In this document: positions 8,189 through 16,398 of the stretch, piece after piece
Layout of the letters: each line of letters opens with the position of its first letter
How positions within the stretch are numbered: the stretch's first letter is position 1
NCBI GenBank assembly: GCA_003599455.1
Contig: QZKF01000002.1
Coordinates: 1-46,492, forward strand
Source of the DNA: Comamonadaceae bacterium
Lineage (GTDB): Bacteria > Pseudomonadota > Gammaproteobacteria > Burkholderiales > Burkholderiaceae_C
DNA length: 46,492 nt
Direction: 5' to 3'
Position numbers and translations under genes: made by a program
The notes under the pieces: model-generated
The model's database searches: none
What the model was told of the DNA's origin: nothing
The model's input: the letters and a program-made list of their open reading frames with translations, nothing else

Positions 8189-11100
8189 ATGCGCCCTTCT
8201 TTTTTCACCCAGATCCCGGCCCTCAAACTGCTGCCCGCCTGCCTCGCTGCGCTGGGCTGTGTGGCGTCCAGCGTGGCGTTCGCCGACACCGCACCGCAGA
8301 GCCTTCCGTTTGCGCAGAACTGGAGCAACACGGGCCAGCTCGGCACCACCGGCAGTTGGGCCGGCGTGCCCGGCATCGTGGGCTACCGCGGCGATGACAT
8401 CGTCGGCGGCACCGGCGCCGATCCGCGGACGCTGACCGGCGTCGGCACCGTCACGGTGAACGTGGCGGTCAACCAGGGCGCGACGCTGCTGAACAACACC
8501 TCCGCGGGCGGCGGTGTGGCCGAGTTCGAGATCGCCAACCCGGTGATCGGCCTGAACGGATCGGGCACCGCCGACGCGCCGAACATCGTCATCCACCTCA
8601 ACACGGTGGGCCAGAGCGGCATCACGGTGAACTACCTGCTGCGCGACCTCGACAGCACCACCGACGACGCGATCCAGCCGGTCGCCCTGCAGTACCGCGT
8701 GGGCAACAGCGGCAGCTTCATCAACGTGCCGGCCGGCTTCGTGGCCGACGCCAGCACCGGCCCCTCGCTGGCCACGGCCACGTTCCCGGTCTCGGCGGTG
8801 CTGCCGGCGGCCGCCGACAACCAGGCCGAGGTGCAGGTTCGCATCATCACCGCCAACGCGGCGGGCAACGACGAGTGGATCGGCATCGACGACATCGCCG
8901 TCACCGGCACCCCCATCGGCGGTGGCGTGAACAACCCCATCGCCACCACCTGCCCGGCCAACCCGACGTTTGCGGCCAGCGTGGGCGGCAGCATCGCCTT
9001 CAGTGCCACGGACAGCGACAGCGTGGTCAACAGCGTCGCGCTCACCAGCGCGGCCGTGGCCGGCATCACGCTCGGCCCGGTGAGCACCGCCAGCACCGAC
9101 GGTGGTGTGGCCAGCGCCAGCGTGGCGGTGGCGCCCGGCCTGAGCGCCGGCAGCTACCCGGTTCAGGTCACCTTCGCCAACAACGAATTGCAGAGCGCGC
9201 TGTGCGACGTGGTCGTCACGGTCACCGGCCTGGTCACCATTCCCGAGATCCAGGGCCCGGGCCCCGTCAGCCTGCGCGTGGGCGAGGTCGTGTCCACCCA
9301 GGGCGTGGTCACCAAACTGTTGAACAACGGCTTCTTCATGCAGGACCCGGTGGGCGATGGCGACGCCACCACCTCCGACGGCATCTTCGTGTTCACCAGC
9401 ACCGCGCCCACCGTGGCCGTGGGGCAGGCCGTGCTCGTCAACGGCACGGTGGGCGAGTTCGCGCCGGCTGGCGCCAATGCCGCGTACCGTCCCGCCACGC
9501 AGCTCAGCTTCGCCACCACCACGGTGCTTTCCAGCGGCCACAGCATCTCGCCCACGGTCATCGAGCTGCCTGAAGTCACCGAAGGCGAGCTCGAGCGCTA
9601 CGAAGGCATGCTGGTGGCCATCCAGTCGCCGCTGACCGCGTCGCAGAACTTCTTCCAGGGCCGCTACGGCCAGGTCACGCTGTCCGCCGAAGGCCGCCTG
9701 ATGAAGCCGACCAACCAGCACCCCGCTGGTTCGCCCGACGCCCTGGCGCTGGCCGATGACAACGCCAAACGCCGCATCCTGCTCGACGACGGCACCAGCA
9801 TCCAGAACCCCAACCCCACGCCCTACATCGGCGCCGACAACACCCTGCGCGCCGGCGACACGCTGCCCGGCGGCGTCACGGGCGTGATCGACTACGGCCT
9901 GGCCACCAACTTCACCGACGGCCTGAGCGACTACAAGATCCACCCGACGCTGCCGGTCACGTTCACCCGCGTCAACGCACGTCCCGCCAACCCGCCGGCC
10001 GTGGGCGGCAACGTGCGCGTGGGCAGCTTCAACGTGCTGAACTACTTCACCACGCTGGACGAAACCGGTTCGCCCGGCTGCTTCCCTGATGGCGGCCGCA
10101 GCGACTGCCGCGGTGCCGACAGCGCGCAGGAACTGCAGCGCCAGGCCGCCAAGATCGTCCCCGCCATCCTCGGCCTCAATGCCGACGTGGTGGGTCTGAT
10201 GGAGATCGAGAACAACGGCAACACCGCCGCGCAGGACCTGGTCAACCGCCTCAACGCGGTGGCCGGCGCCAACACCTACGCCACCGTGGCCATGCCGGTC
10301 GGCGGCACGGGTGGTGATGCCATTCGCGTGGCCATGCTCTACAAACCCGGCCGCGTGAGCCTGGTGGGCCAGGCCCGCAGCGACACCGACCCGGTGCACA
10401 ACCGCCCGCCGCTGGCCCAGACCTTTGCCGCCGCCAACGGTGAAAAGTTTTCTGTGGTGGTGAACCATTTCAAGTCCAAGGGCAGCTGCCCGAGCAACGC
10501 CAGCGATCCTGACGCCGACCAGGGCGATGGGCAGGGCTGCTTCAACTCGGCCCGCGTGGCGCAGGCCCAGGCGCTGGGCAATTTCATCGAATCCCTGAAG
10601 TTGACCGACCCCGACGTGGTGGTGGTCGGTGACCTCAACGCCTACGGCAAGGAAGACCCGATCCTCGAACTGACCGGCCAGGGCCTCGTCGACGAGATCG
10701 CGCGTTTCACCACCGAGGGCTACTCCTACGTGTTCGACGGCGAAGCCGGTTACCTGGACCACGGCCTGACCACCGCCAGCCTGAGCCCGCTGGTCACCGG
10801 TGCCGCGCACTGGCACATCAACGCCGACGAGCCGTCGATCATCGACTACAACGCCGAGTTCAAGGTGGGTGATCCGCGCTGCGGCACGGCCAGCGTGCCC
10901 ACCTGCAGCCCCGACTACTACGCCGCCACCGTGTACCGCTCTTCCGACCACGACGCGGTGCTGCTCGGCCTGTCGCTGGTCAAGACCGTGCAAGGCACTG
11001 CCGGCCGCGACACCCTGACGGGCACGGCGGGCGACGACCGCATCACCGGCGGCCTGGGCGCCGACGTGATCACCGGCGGTGCCGGTGCCGACAGCTTCGT

Positions 11101-11371
11101 CTACACCGATCCGCGCGACGCCGCCGACCGCATCACCGACTTCGTGCCCGGCACCGACCGCATCGACCTCACGGCCCTGTTGGCCAGCATCGGCTACAGC
11201 GGTGCGAATGCCATCGCCGACGGCGTGGTGCGCCTGGTCAACAGCGCCGCCGGCCTGAGCCTGCAGATCGACACCGACGGCAACGCCGGCCCGGCATCCG
11301 CCCGTCCGCTGCTCACGCTCACCGGTGTCACCGCCGCGCAGATCTTGCCGGCCCGCGACCTCGGCCTCTGA
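8189..11371 (+). CDS. ExeM/NucH-type extracellular endonuclease with C-terminal RTX module
   Basis: This 1060-residue secreted protein likely degrades extracellular DNA. It has a Sec signal peptide (residues 1 to about 31, ending 'AFADT'). A beta-rich region and an OB-fold-like segment near 355-460 ('VGEVVSTQGVVTKL') match ExeM/NucH proteins. The endonuclease/exonuclease/phosphatase domain runs from about 608 to 930. Its readable catalytic motifs are 'GSFNVLNYF', 'LMEIENNG' (metal Glu, ~671), 'VVNHFKSKG' (His, ~757), 'VVGDLNAYG' (Asp/Asn, ~813) and 'SSDHDAV' (Asp-His, ~917). The last ~120 residues have glycine/aspartate calcium-binding RTX repeats ('GTAGDDRITGG') and an 'ITDF..GTDRIDL' tail. 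A Sec signal combined with an RTX tail is unusual. The gene is followed after 58 bases by a phosphatase gene with a related tail. Confidence 0.93.
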   Translation: MRPSFFTQIPALKLLPACLAALGCVASSVAFADTAPQSLPFAQNWSNTGQLGTTGSWAGVPGIVGYRGDDIVGGTGADPRTLTGVGTVTVNVAVNQGATLLNNTSAGGGVAEFEIANPVIGLNGSGTADAPNIVIHLNTVGQSGITVNYLLRDLDSTTDDAIQPVALQYRVGNSGSFINVPAGFVADASTGPSLATATFPVSAVLPAAADNQAEVQVRIITANAAGNDEWIGIDDIAVTGTPIGGGVNNPIATTCPANPTFAASVGGSIAFSATDSDSVVNSVALTSAAVAGITLGPVSTASTDGGVASASVAVAPGLSAGSYPVQVTFANNELQSALCDVVVTVTGLVTIPEIQGPGPVSLRVGEVVSTQGVVTKLLNNGFFMQDPVGDGDATTSDGIFVFTSTAPTVAVGQAVLVNGTVGEFAPAGANAAYRPATQLSFATTTVLSSGHSISPTVIELPEVTEGELERYEGMLVAIQSPLTASQNFFQGRYGQVTLSAEGRLMKPTNQHPAGSPDALALADDNAKRRILLDDGTSIQNPNPTPYIGADNTLRAGDTLPGGVTGVIDYGLATNFTDGLSDYKIHPTLPVTFTRVNARPANPPAVGGNVRVGSFNVLNYFTTLDETGSPGCFPDGGRSDCRGADSAQELQRQAAKIVPAILGLNADVVGLMEIENNGNTAAQDLVNRLNAVAGANTYATVAMPVGGTGGDAIRVAMLYKPGRVSLVGQARSDTDPVHNRPPLAQTFAAANGEKFSVVVNHFKSKGSCPSNASDPDADQGDGQGCFNSARVAQAQALGNFIESLKLTDPDVVVVGDLNAYGKEDPILELTGQGLVDEIARFTTEGYSYVFDGEAGYLDHGLTTASLSPLVTGAAHWHINADEPSIIDYNAEFKVGDPRCGTASVPTCSPDYYAATVYRSSDHDAVLLGLSLVKTVQGTAGRDTLTGTAGDDRITGGLGADVITGGAGADSFVYTDPRDAADRITDFVPGTDRIDLTALLASIGYSGANAIADGVVRLVNSAAGLSLQIDTDGNAGPASARPLLTLTGVTAAQILPARDLGL

Positions 11372-11429
11372 TCCCCTTCATTCGTCCTTCAGTCCATACC
11401 GACTCTCTCAGCCAACGGAGCATCCCTGC

Positions 11430-13850
11430 ATGAAAACCATCCGCCGCAACGCCTGCACCCTCGCGGTCTCGCTCGCCCTCGTTTCCAGCTTCGGGGCCGC
11501 CTGGTCCGAAGAACTCACCGTGCTGCACATCGGCGACCAGGAATCCTGGCTGCTGTCGGCGCAGGGCAACCTGCGCAACGATCCCAGCCAGGCCATTTCC
11601 TTCTACGGTGGCGTGGACCGCCTGGCCAGCGTGATCGCCGCGCGCAAGGCCGCCGCCGTGGCCGCTGGCGGCACCGCCATCGTGCTCAACGCGGGCGACT
11701 CGTTCCTGCCCGGCCCGCGGCTGACCGCCAGCCTCACCCACCTGGCCACCGCCGCACCCGATGGCGGCCAGGACTTCTACGACGCCATCGCCAACCGCGC
11801 CATCGGCATCGACGCCACCACCTTCGGCAACCACGAGTTCGACCTGGACAACACCGGCCCCATCGCGGCCCGTTTTGCCGAGGTCTCCGGCACCATGTAC
11901 CTGTCGGCCAACCTCGACTTCTCCGTCACGTCCGAGCTGGGCAATCTCGCGGCCTTGAACAAGGTGGGCGCCTCCAGGATCCTCACCACCGCGGGCGGCA
12001 AGAAGGTCGGTGTCATCGGCGTCACCACCCCGCTGCTGCCCTCCATCTCTTCACCACCGGCCGGCATCATGAAGAACTGGAGCGCCAGCAGCAGTGAGCT
12101 GCAGAACCTCCAGGCCCTGCTGCCGCTGGTGCAGGCCGAGATCAACGACCTGCGCAACAACCAGGGCGTGACGGCCATCATCGTCATGAGCCACCTGCAG
12201 AACTCGGCCAACGAACTCAACGTGCTGATCCCCGGCCTGAGCGGCGTGGACATGGTCATCTCCGGCGGCGGCCACGAACTGATGCGCGATGCGGACGACC
12301 TTCTCATCAACGGTGGCGTGGCGCCCTCGTTCAACACCCACCCGGTGTACGCCAACGACCTCGGCGGCAAGGCCGTTCCCATGGTCACCGGCCACTTCGG
12401 CAACCGCTATGTGGGTGAGGTCAAGCTCAACGTGGACGACACCACCGGTGCCGTCACCACCGTGCTGGGCACCCGCATGATCCGGGTGAGCGGCAACACC
12501 GCCGGCTTCCAGCCGCCCGGCAGCCCGCTGCCGGCCTTCGTTCCGGCGGACGCCGATGCGGTCAGCGGTGACCCGGCGCTGCAGGCCGCCGTCATTGCGC
12601 CGGTGTCGAACTTCATCGCGGCGCTGAACGCCGAAATCATCGGCACCACGGCCACCCGGCTCAACGGCCCCACCCATGTGGCCTGTGTGGCGTCCTTGCC
12701 GAACCCGGTGCCCAACCCCGCGCCGCCCCTGTGCCCCGACTACATCGAAGGCGTGCGCAACGCCGACACCGGCCTGGGCAATCTGGTCGCGGACGCGATG
12801 CGCTTTGCGGGTGCCGCTGAGGTCGCCATCCAGAACGGTGGCGGCATTCGCACCAACATTGCCGGGCCCGGCAACGTGTCGGTCGGTGACACCTTCAACG
12901 TGCTTCCCTTCACCAACCTGGTGAAGACCGCGCCGCAGATGAGCGCTGCCCAGCTCAAGGACCTGCTGGAGCATTCCGTGGCGGCTTCCACGCCCGTGGG
13001 CACGCCGCAGGGCCGCTTCGCCCAGATCTCCGGCATCCAGGTGACGTACGACACGGCGCGCACCGCACGCACCAGCACCGGCCCAGCCGCCGCGCAGGTG
13101 GGCACCGGCCAGCGCATTCGCCGCATCGTCATGGACGACGGCACGGTGCTGGTGGACAACGGCGCCGTGGTGTCGCCGCGCATCTTCTCCTTCGCCACCA
13201 TCGACTTCACCGCCAACGGCGGCGACGGTTATCCCTTTGCCGCCAACGGCGTGGTGTTCAACAACACGGTCAACACCATCACCTACCAGGAAGCGCTGGC
13301 CAGCTTCATCAAGGCGCCCAAGGCCCTGGGCGGTCTGCAGCGCGTGAACGCCGCCGATGGCGATGAAATCACGGTGAACATGTATGGCGAGGAAAACGCC
13401 TTCGACAAGTACGGTCGCCTGATCGACCTGGCCGTCGCCAGGCCCACCCCGGGCCAGACCTTCAACGGCACCGCCGGCCGCGACACCATCGTCGGCACCG
13501 CGGGTGACGACACCATCACCGCAGGGGCCGGTGCCGACACCGTGACCGGCGGCGCCGGCGGCGACATCTTCCGCTTTACCAGCACCCGCGATGCCGGCGA
13601 CACCATCACCGACTTCACGCCCTACGCCGACAAGCTCGACCTCAACCCGTTGCTGGCCGCCCTGGGCGTGGCGGGCAACGGCGTGGCCACCGGCCATGTG
13701 AAATTCATCGACGTGATCGGTGGCGTGCAGCTGCTGGTCGACACCGATGGCGCGAGCGGCCCCGTGGCGGCACGCCCCCTGGCCCTGCTCAAGGGCCTGA
13801 CGGCGAAGCAGATCGCTGCCGGTCGTGACCTGCTGGTCGCCGCTCCCTGA
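11430..13850 (+). CDS. Secreted bifunctional metallophosphatase/5'-nucleotidase with RTX tail
   Basis: This 806-residue protein should release phosphate from nucleotides outside the cell. After a signal peptide (about 26 residues) comes a calcineurin-like metallophosphatase domain with 'VLHIGDQES' (residues 32-40), 'NAGDSFLPG' (~86-94), 'GNHEFDLD' (~132) and 'VMSHLQ'. A 5'-nucleotidase C-terminal domain has 'NADTGLGNLVADAMR' and the substrate-binding 'NGGGIRTN' (~468). The first motif has Glu38 where UshA has His (D-x-E, not D-x-H), as in a known divergent branch of the family. The last ~120 residues are an RTX-type module related to that of the nuclease upstream. The start is the ATG at 11430, just before the signal peptide and behind an ACGGAG ribosome-binding site. 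It probably works in series with the nuclease. Confidence 0.93.
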   Translation: MKTIRRNACTLAVSLALVSSFGAAWSEELTVLHIGDQESWLLSAQGNLRNDPSQAISFYGGVDRLASVIAARKAAAVAAGGTAIVLNAGDSFLPGPRLTASLTHLATAAPDGGQDFYDAIANRAIGIDATTFGNHEFDLDNTGPIAARFAEVSGTMYLSANLDFSVTSELGNLAALNKVGASRILTTAGGKKVGVIGVTTPLLPSISSPPAGIMKNWSASSSELQNLQALLPLVQAEINDLRNNQGVTAIIVMSHLQNSANELNVLIPGLSGVDMVISGGGHELMRDADDLLINGGVAPSFNTHPVYANDLGGKAVPMVTGHFGNRYVGEVKLNVDDTTGAVTTVLGTRMIRVSGNTAGFQPPGSPLPAFVPADADAVSGDPALQAAVIAPVSNFIAALNAEIIGTTATRLNGPTHVACVASLPNPVPNPAPPLCPDYIEGVRNADTGLGNLVADAMRFAGAAEVAIQNGGGIRTNIAGPGNVSVGDTFNVLPFTNLVKTAPQMSAAQLKDLLEHSVAASTPVGTPQGRFAQISGIQVTYDTARTARTSTGPAAAQVGTGQRIRRIVMDDGTVLVDNGAVVSPRIFSFATIDFTANGGDGYPFAANGVVFNNTVNTITYQEALASFIKAPKALGGLQRVNAADGDEITVNMYGEENAFDKYGRLIDLAVARPTPGQTFNGTAGRDTIVGTAGDDTITAGAGADTVTGGAGGDIFRFTSTRDAGDTITDFTPYADKLDLNPLLAALGVAGNGVATGHVKFIDVIGGVQLLVDTDGASGPVAARPLALLKGLTAKQIAAGRDLLVAAP

Positions 13851-13886
13851 TTTCTTTCGATATCCACCACCTGAGAGGTTTTTTCC

Positions 13887-14657
13887 ATGAACGTCATCCG
13901 CCACATCGCCGCCGCGGTCGCCCTGTGCGCCATCGGCACCGCCCCCGCCCTGGCCCAGGGCACCACTTTCACCAACGGCACGTTCGATGGCGGCAGCCTG
14001 AGCGGCTGGCAGACCTACGGCGACGTGCTGGCCGCCGGTGGCCGCACGCGCCTGACCACCGCGTCCACCGCCTACGACGACGACGCGCTGGGCGCGGGCA
14101 ACGAAGGCTTCATGAACGAGTCGGGCACGCCCGCCGTGGACTTCTTTGACGCCACCAGCCTGGCCGGCATCCCGCTGACGAACTTCGACATCGACGGCGA
14201 CGCCTACGAAGGCTCCGCGATCCGCCAGGACTTCACCGCGATCGCCGGTGACCTGCTGACCGTGACCTTCGACTGGGCGTTCGTGTCCACCGACACCGCC
14301 AACCTCGATTTCGCCTTCCTGGCGGTCAACGACGCGGTCTACAAGTTCGTCGACACCAGCAGCCAGTACCTGACCGGCAATTTCCTCGGCACCTTTGTCG
14401 ATGCCGAGAACGTGAGCTGGAGCTGGTACCAGAGCAGCTACACCTACCAGGCCAACAGCAACGGCGCCGTGTCCCTGAGCCTGGGCGTGATCGACATCGG
14501 CGACACCCAGTACACCAGCCAGCTGCGCGTCGACAACATCGCCGTGTCCGCCGTGCCCGAGCCCGAGACCTATGCGCTCATGCTCGCCGGCCTCGGCCTG
14601 ATCGGTGGCTACGTCGGCCGCCGCCAGAAGAAGGCCGCCGCCGCGCCAACGGCCTGA
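13887..14657 (+). CDS. PEP-CTERM sorting domain protein
   Basis: This 256-residue secreted protein has a signal peptide (to about residue 24, 'PALAQG'), a beta-rich globular domain of carbohydrate-binding type ('NGTFDGGSLSGWQTYG') and a PEP-CTERM tail. The tail begins 'VPEPETYALMLAGLGL', continues as a hydrophobic helix, and ends in a basic cluster 'GRRQKK'. Such tails are recognised and cut by exosortases, and an exosortase B gene is present about 19 kb away. The protein probably ends up on the surface or in the exopolysaccharide matrix. It lies 36 bases after the phosphatase gene on the same strand and could be co-transcribed with it. Its ligand is unknown. Confidence 0.93.
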   Translation: MNVIRHIAAAVALCAIGTAPALAQGTTFTNGTFDGGSLSGWQTYGDVLAAGGRTRLTTASTAYDDDALGAGNEGFMNESGTPAVDFFDATSLAGIPLTNFDIDGDAYEGSAIRQDFTAIAGDLLTVTFDWAFVSTDTANLDFAFLAVNDAVYKFVDTSSQYLTGNFLGTFVDAENVSWSWYQSSYTYQANSNGAVSLSLGVIDIGDTQYTSQLRVDNIAVSAVPEPETYALMLAGLGLIGGYVGRRQKKAAAAPTA

Positions 14658-14663
14658 GGACAT

Positions 14664-15287
14664 TCACACCCGACGACGACGCGCCCGCACCATGACCACA
14701 CCCAGGCCCGCCAGCAGCATCGCCAGCATCTCGGGTTCGGGCACGGGTGAGATCGAGATGCGCACGACCATGTCGTCGAAGTCGCGGTCGCCATACGAGT
14801 CGTTGAACAGCAGCAGCGCGCTCTGGCCATCCTTGGCCAGCAGCACGCCGGTGCTCAGGCTGCCGTTGCCGAACAGCGCGCCCAGGCCGCTGGAGAGGAA
14901 GCCGAAGTCCAGCGGCGCCGCCGAGACGTTGCTGAAACTGAAGCTGCTGCCCAGTTCCGGCGTGGCGCCGCTGCGGTTGTCCAGGCGCTCGGTGCCGGCG
15001 ACGAAGGCGTTGTTGAACGCGGCCTCGAAGCCCACCAGCGTGTACGTCACCGTGGCCGTCTGGTCGAGCAGCAGCGAAGCGCCTTGCAGCATGGTCGAGA
15101 GATCGAACGTGCTGGCGTACAGCGAGGCATCGCCGAACCAGTCGGGGTTGAACGTGCCGGAGGCACCCACCAGGCTGGCCGATGTGCCGCCCGAGGTGCT
15201 GAGGGACGCCGCGCTGGAGGCACCGGAGGCGGCCGCCAGGCCGAGGGCCAGGCACAGGGCCCGGGTGAGGGTTTTCAGTCGGATCAT
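14664..15287 (-). CDS. PEP-CTERM protein with DUF4114-like domain
   Basis: This 207-residue protein starts at the ATG at 15287, preceded by a GAAAGG ribosome-binding site. It has a signal peptide ('LAAASGASSAAS'), a beta-rich domain with the acidic motif 'FNDSYGDRDFDDMVVRI' that resembles the calcium-binding core of DUF4114 domains, and a PEP-CTERM tail 'VPEPEMLAMLLAGLGVV' ending 'RARRRR'. It converges on the other PEP-CTERM gene with only six bases between the two stops, yet the globular domains differ. The tail predicts processing by XrtB. It is probably a surface or matrix protein; no enzyme activity is suggested. Confidence 0.92.
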   Translation of the reverse strand: MIRLKTLTRALCLALGLAAASGASSAASLSTSGGTSASLVGASGTFNPDWFGDASLYASTFDLSTMLQGASLLLDQTATVTYTLVGFEAAFNNAFVAGTERLDNRSGATPELGSSFSFSNVSAAPLDFGFLSSGLGALFGNGSLSTGVLLAKDGQSALLLFNDSYGDRDFDDMVVRISISPVPEPEMLAMLLAGLGVVMVRARRRRV

Positions 15288-15307
15288 GAGGACACCTTTC
15301 GTCGACC

Positions 15308-15325
15308 CGACCCGCAGGCGGGTCG
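15308..15325. repeat. Perfect 8-bp inverted repeat in the PEP-CTERM 5' leader
   Basis: CGACCCGC and GCGGGTCG are separated only by AG, giving an 18-bp near-palindrome 20 to 38 bases before the start codon at 15287. It could be a regulator site or a hairpin in the messenger close to the ribosome-binding site. A two-base loop favours a DNA-level operator over a stable RNA hairpin. Confidence 0.4.
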
Positions 15326-15363
15326 AGACCAATGGACAGGAGACTGGACTGCGATAGAAAAGT

Positions 15364-15444
15364 AACAAACGCCTGGGTATCTTCTGTTTCGCGAGCCAGC
15401 CACGAGGCTCCCATTCTGGGGGGCGGGGTGGTCTGGCGTTTGTT
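15364..15444. repeat. 10-bp inverted repeat spanning the divergent promoter region
   Basis: AACAAACGCC at 15364-15373 and its exact complement GGCGTTTGTT at 15435-15444 flank a 61-base centre. They lie in the 184-base space between the divergent PEP-CTERM and protease genes, which must hold both promoters. The symmetry suggests two sites for one regulator, one facing each gene. No regulator is assigned. Confidence 0.4.
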
Positions 15445-15471
15445 CGTTTCGCGTTTGGCGAGGGTCTGGGC

Positions 15472-16398
15472 ATGGTCCGATTGGATGGTGGAGTGGGTCG
15501 ACCGATGGCGGGTCGGCGGCGCGCGCTCGCGCGTGGTGCCGCCGTGTGGTGCATCGGGTCGCTCGCGGCGGTCTGCCACGCGCTCACCGGCGGCAGTGGC
15601 CCGGTGGAACCCCCGGCCGAGCGGCCTTTTTCGGCGGTCGGCAGCCTGGAGGCGGGTGGCCGCCTCTACAGCGCGGTGCTCATCGGGCGCCAGCACGTGA
15701 TCACCGCGGCGCACCTGGTGGCCGGCGCGGCGCCGGCGAGCGTGCGCTTTCGCAGCACCCTGGGCGGGGGCTTCGTCGGCACCGGCACCGCGGTGCATGT
15801 GAATCCCGCCTACACCGGCAGCACGGCGGGCAACCAGCCGGGCGATCCCTCGGTGCACGCCGATCTGGCCATCGTGCGGCTGGACCGGCCCGCGCCCGCC
15901 GCGTTGCAGCCCGTGCAGCTGTTCGGCGGGCCCTTGCTGGGGCGCACGCTCACGCTGGTGAGCCATGGCGGCAGCACCACGCTGGTCACCAGCGGCGACA
16001 ACCGCGCCGACGTGGTGTTCGCCGATGCCCTGGGGCGCCCCGCCACCTACCTGTTCGACTTCGACGGCCCCGACCTCGGCAGCAACCGCCTGGGCCCGGC
16101 GGTGCCGGTCAACGGCAGCCTGGGCGCGCAGCGCGAGGCCACGCTGGTCAACGGCGACTCGGGCAGCGCCGCCTTCGTGCAGATCGACGGCCAGTGGGGC
16201 CTGGCCGGCATCAACACCTTCGAGATCAGCTTCGGCGCCGGGCCGACCGAGCGCGGCGCGTACGGCAGCGGCGCCGGCGGCGTGGTGCTGGCCGGGCACA
16301 AGGACTGGATCAGGGAGGTGGTGTCCGCGCCTGTCGTCGACACCAAGCCTGCTGCGGTTCAGCGCGGCAAGGCGGCCGGGCAGACCGAGAAGGAGTAG
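15472..16398 (+). CDS. Secreted trypsin-like serine protease (S1 family)
   Basis: This 308-residue protein has an N-terminal export signal and a chymotrypsin-fold protease domain. The catalytic triad is readable: His in 'VITAAHLV' (~residue 81), Asp in 'HADLAIVRL' (~131) and Ser in 'NGDSGSAAF' (~230). The long N terminus contains an RRR cluster; a second start, ATG at 15505, would give a more typical signal peptide. The protein should cleave peptides in the periplasm or outside the cell. It is divergent from a PEP-CTERM gene, and its last 40 bases overlap the convergent membrane-protein gene at 16359. It may process matrix proteins, but no target is shown by the sequence. Confidence 0.92.
   Translation: MVRLDGGVGRPMAGRRRALARGAAVWCIGSLAAVCHALTGGSGPVEPPAERPFSAVGSLEAGGRLYSAVLIGRQHVITAAHLVAGAAPASVRFRSTLGGGFVGTGTAVHVNPAYTGSTAGNQPGDPSVHADLAIVRLDRPAPAALQPVQLFGGPLLGRTLTLVSHGGSTTLVTSGDNRADVVFADALGRPATYLFDFDGPDLGSNRLGPAVPVNGSLGAQREATLVNGDSGSAAFVQIDGQWGLAGINTFEISFGAGPTERGAYGSGAGGVVLAGHKDWIREVVSAPVVDTKPAAVQRGKAAGQTEKE

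Noticed and set aside
7871..10993. Long minus-strand frame opposite the nuclease gene
   Set aside because: Low-complexity Gly/His/Val-rich product and no recognisable domain; the + strand nuclease motifs are clear.
12051..14663. Long minus-strand frame opposite the phosphatase and PEP-CTERM genes
   Set aside because: Antisense shadow; product lacks domains, while the + strand genes have signal peptides and motifs.
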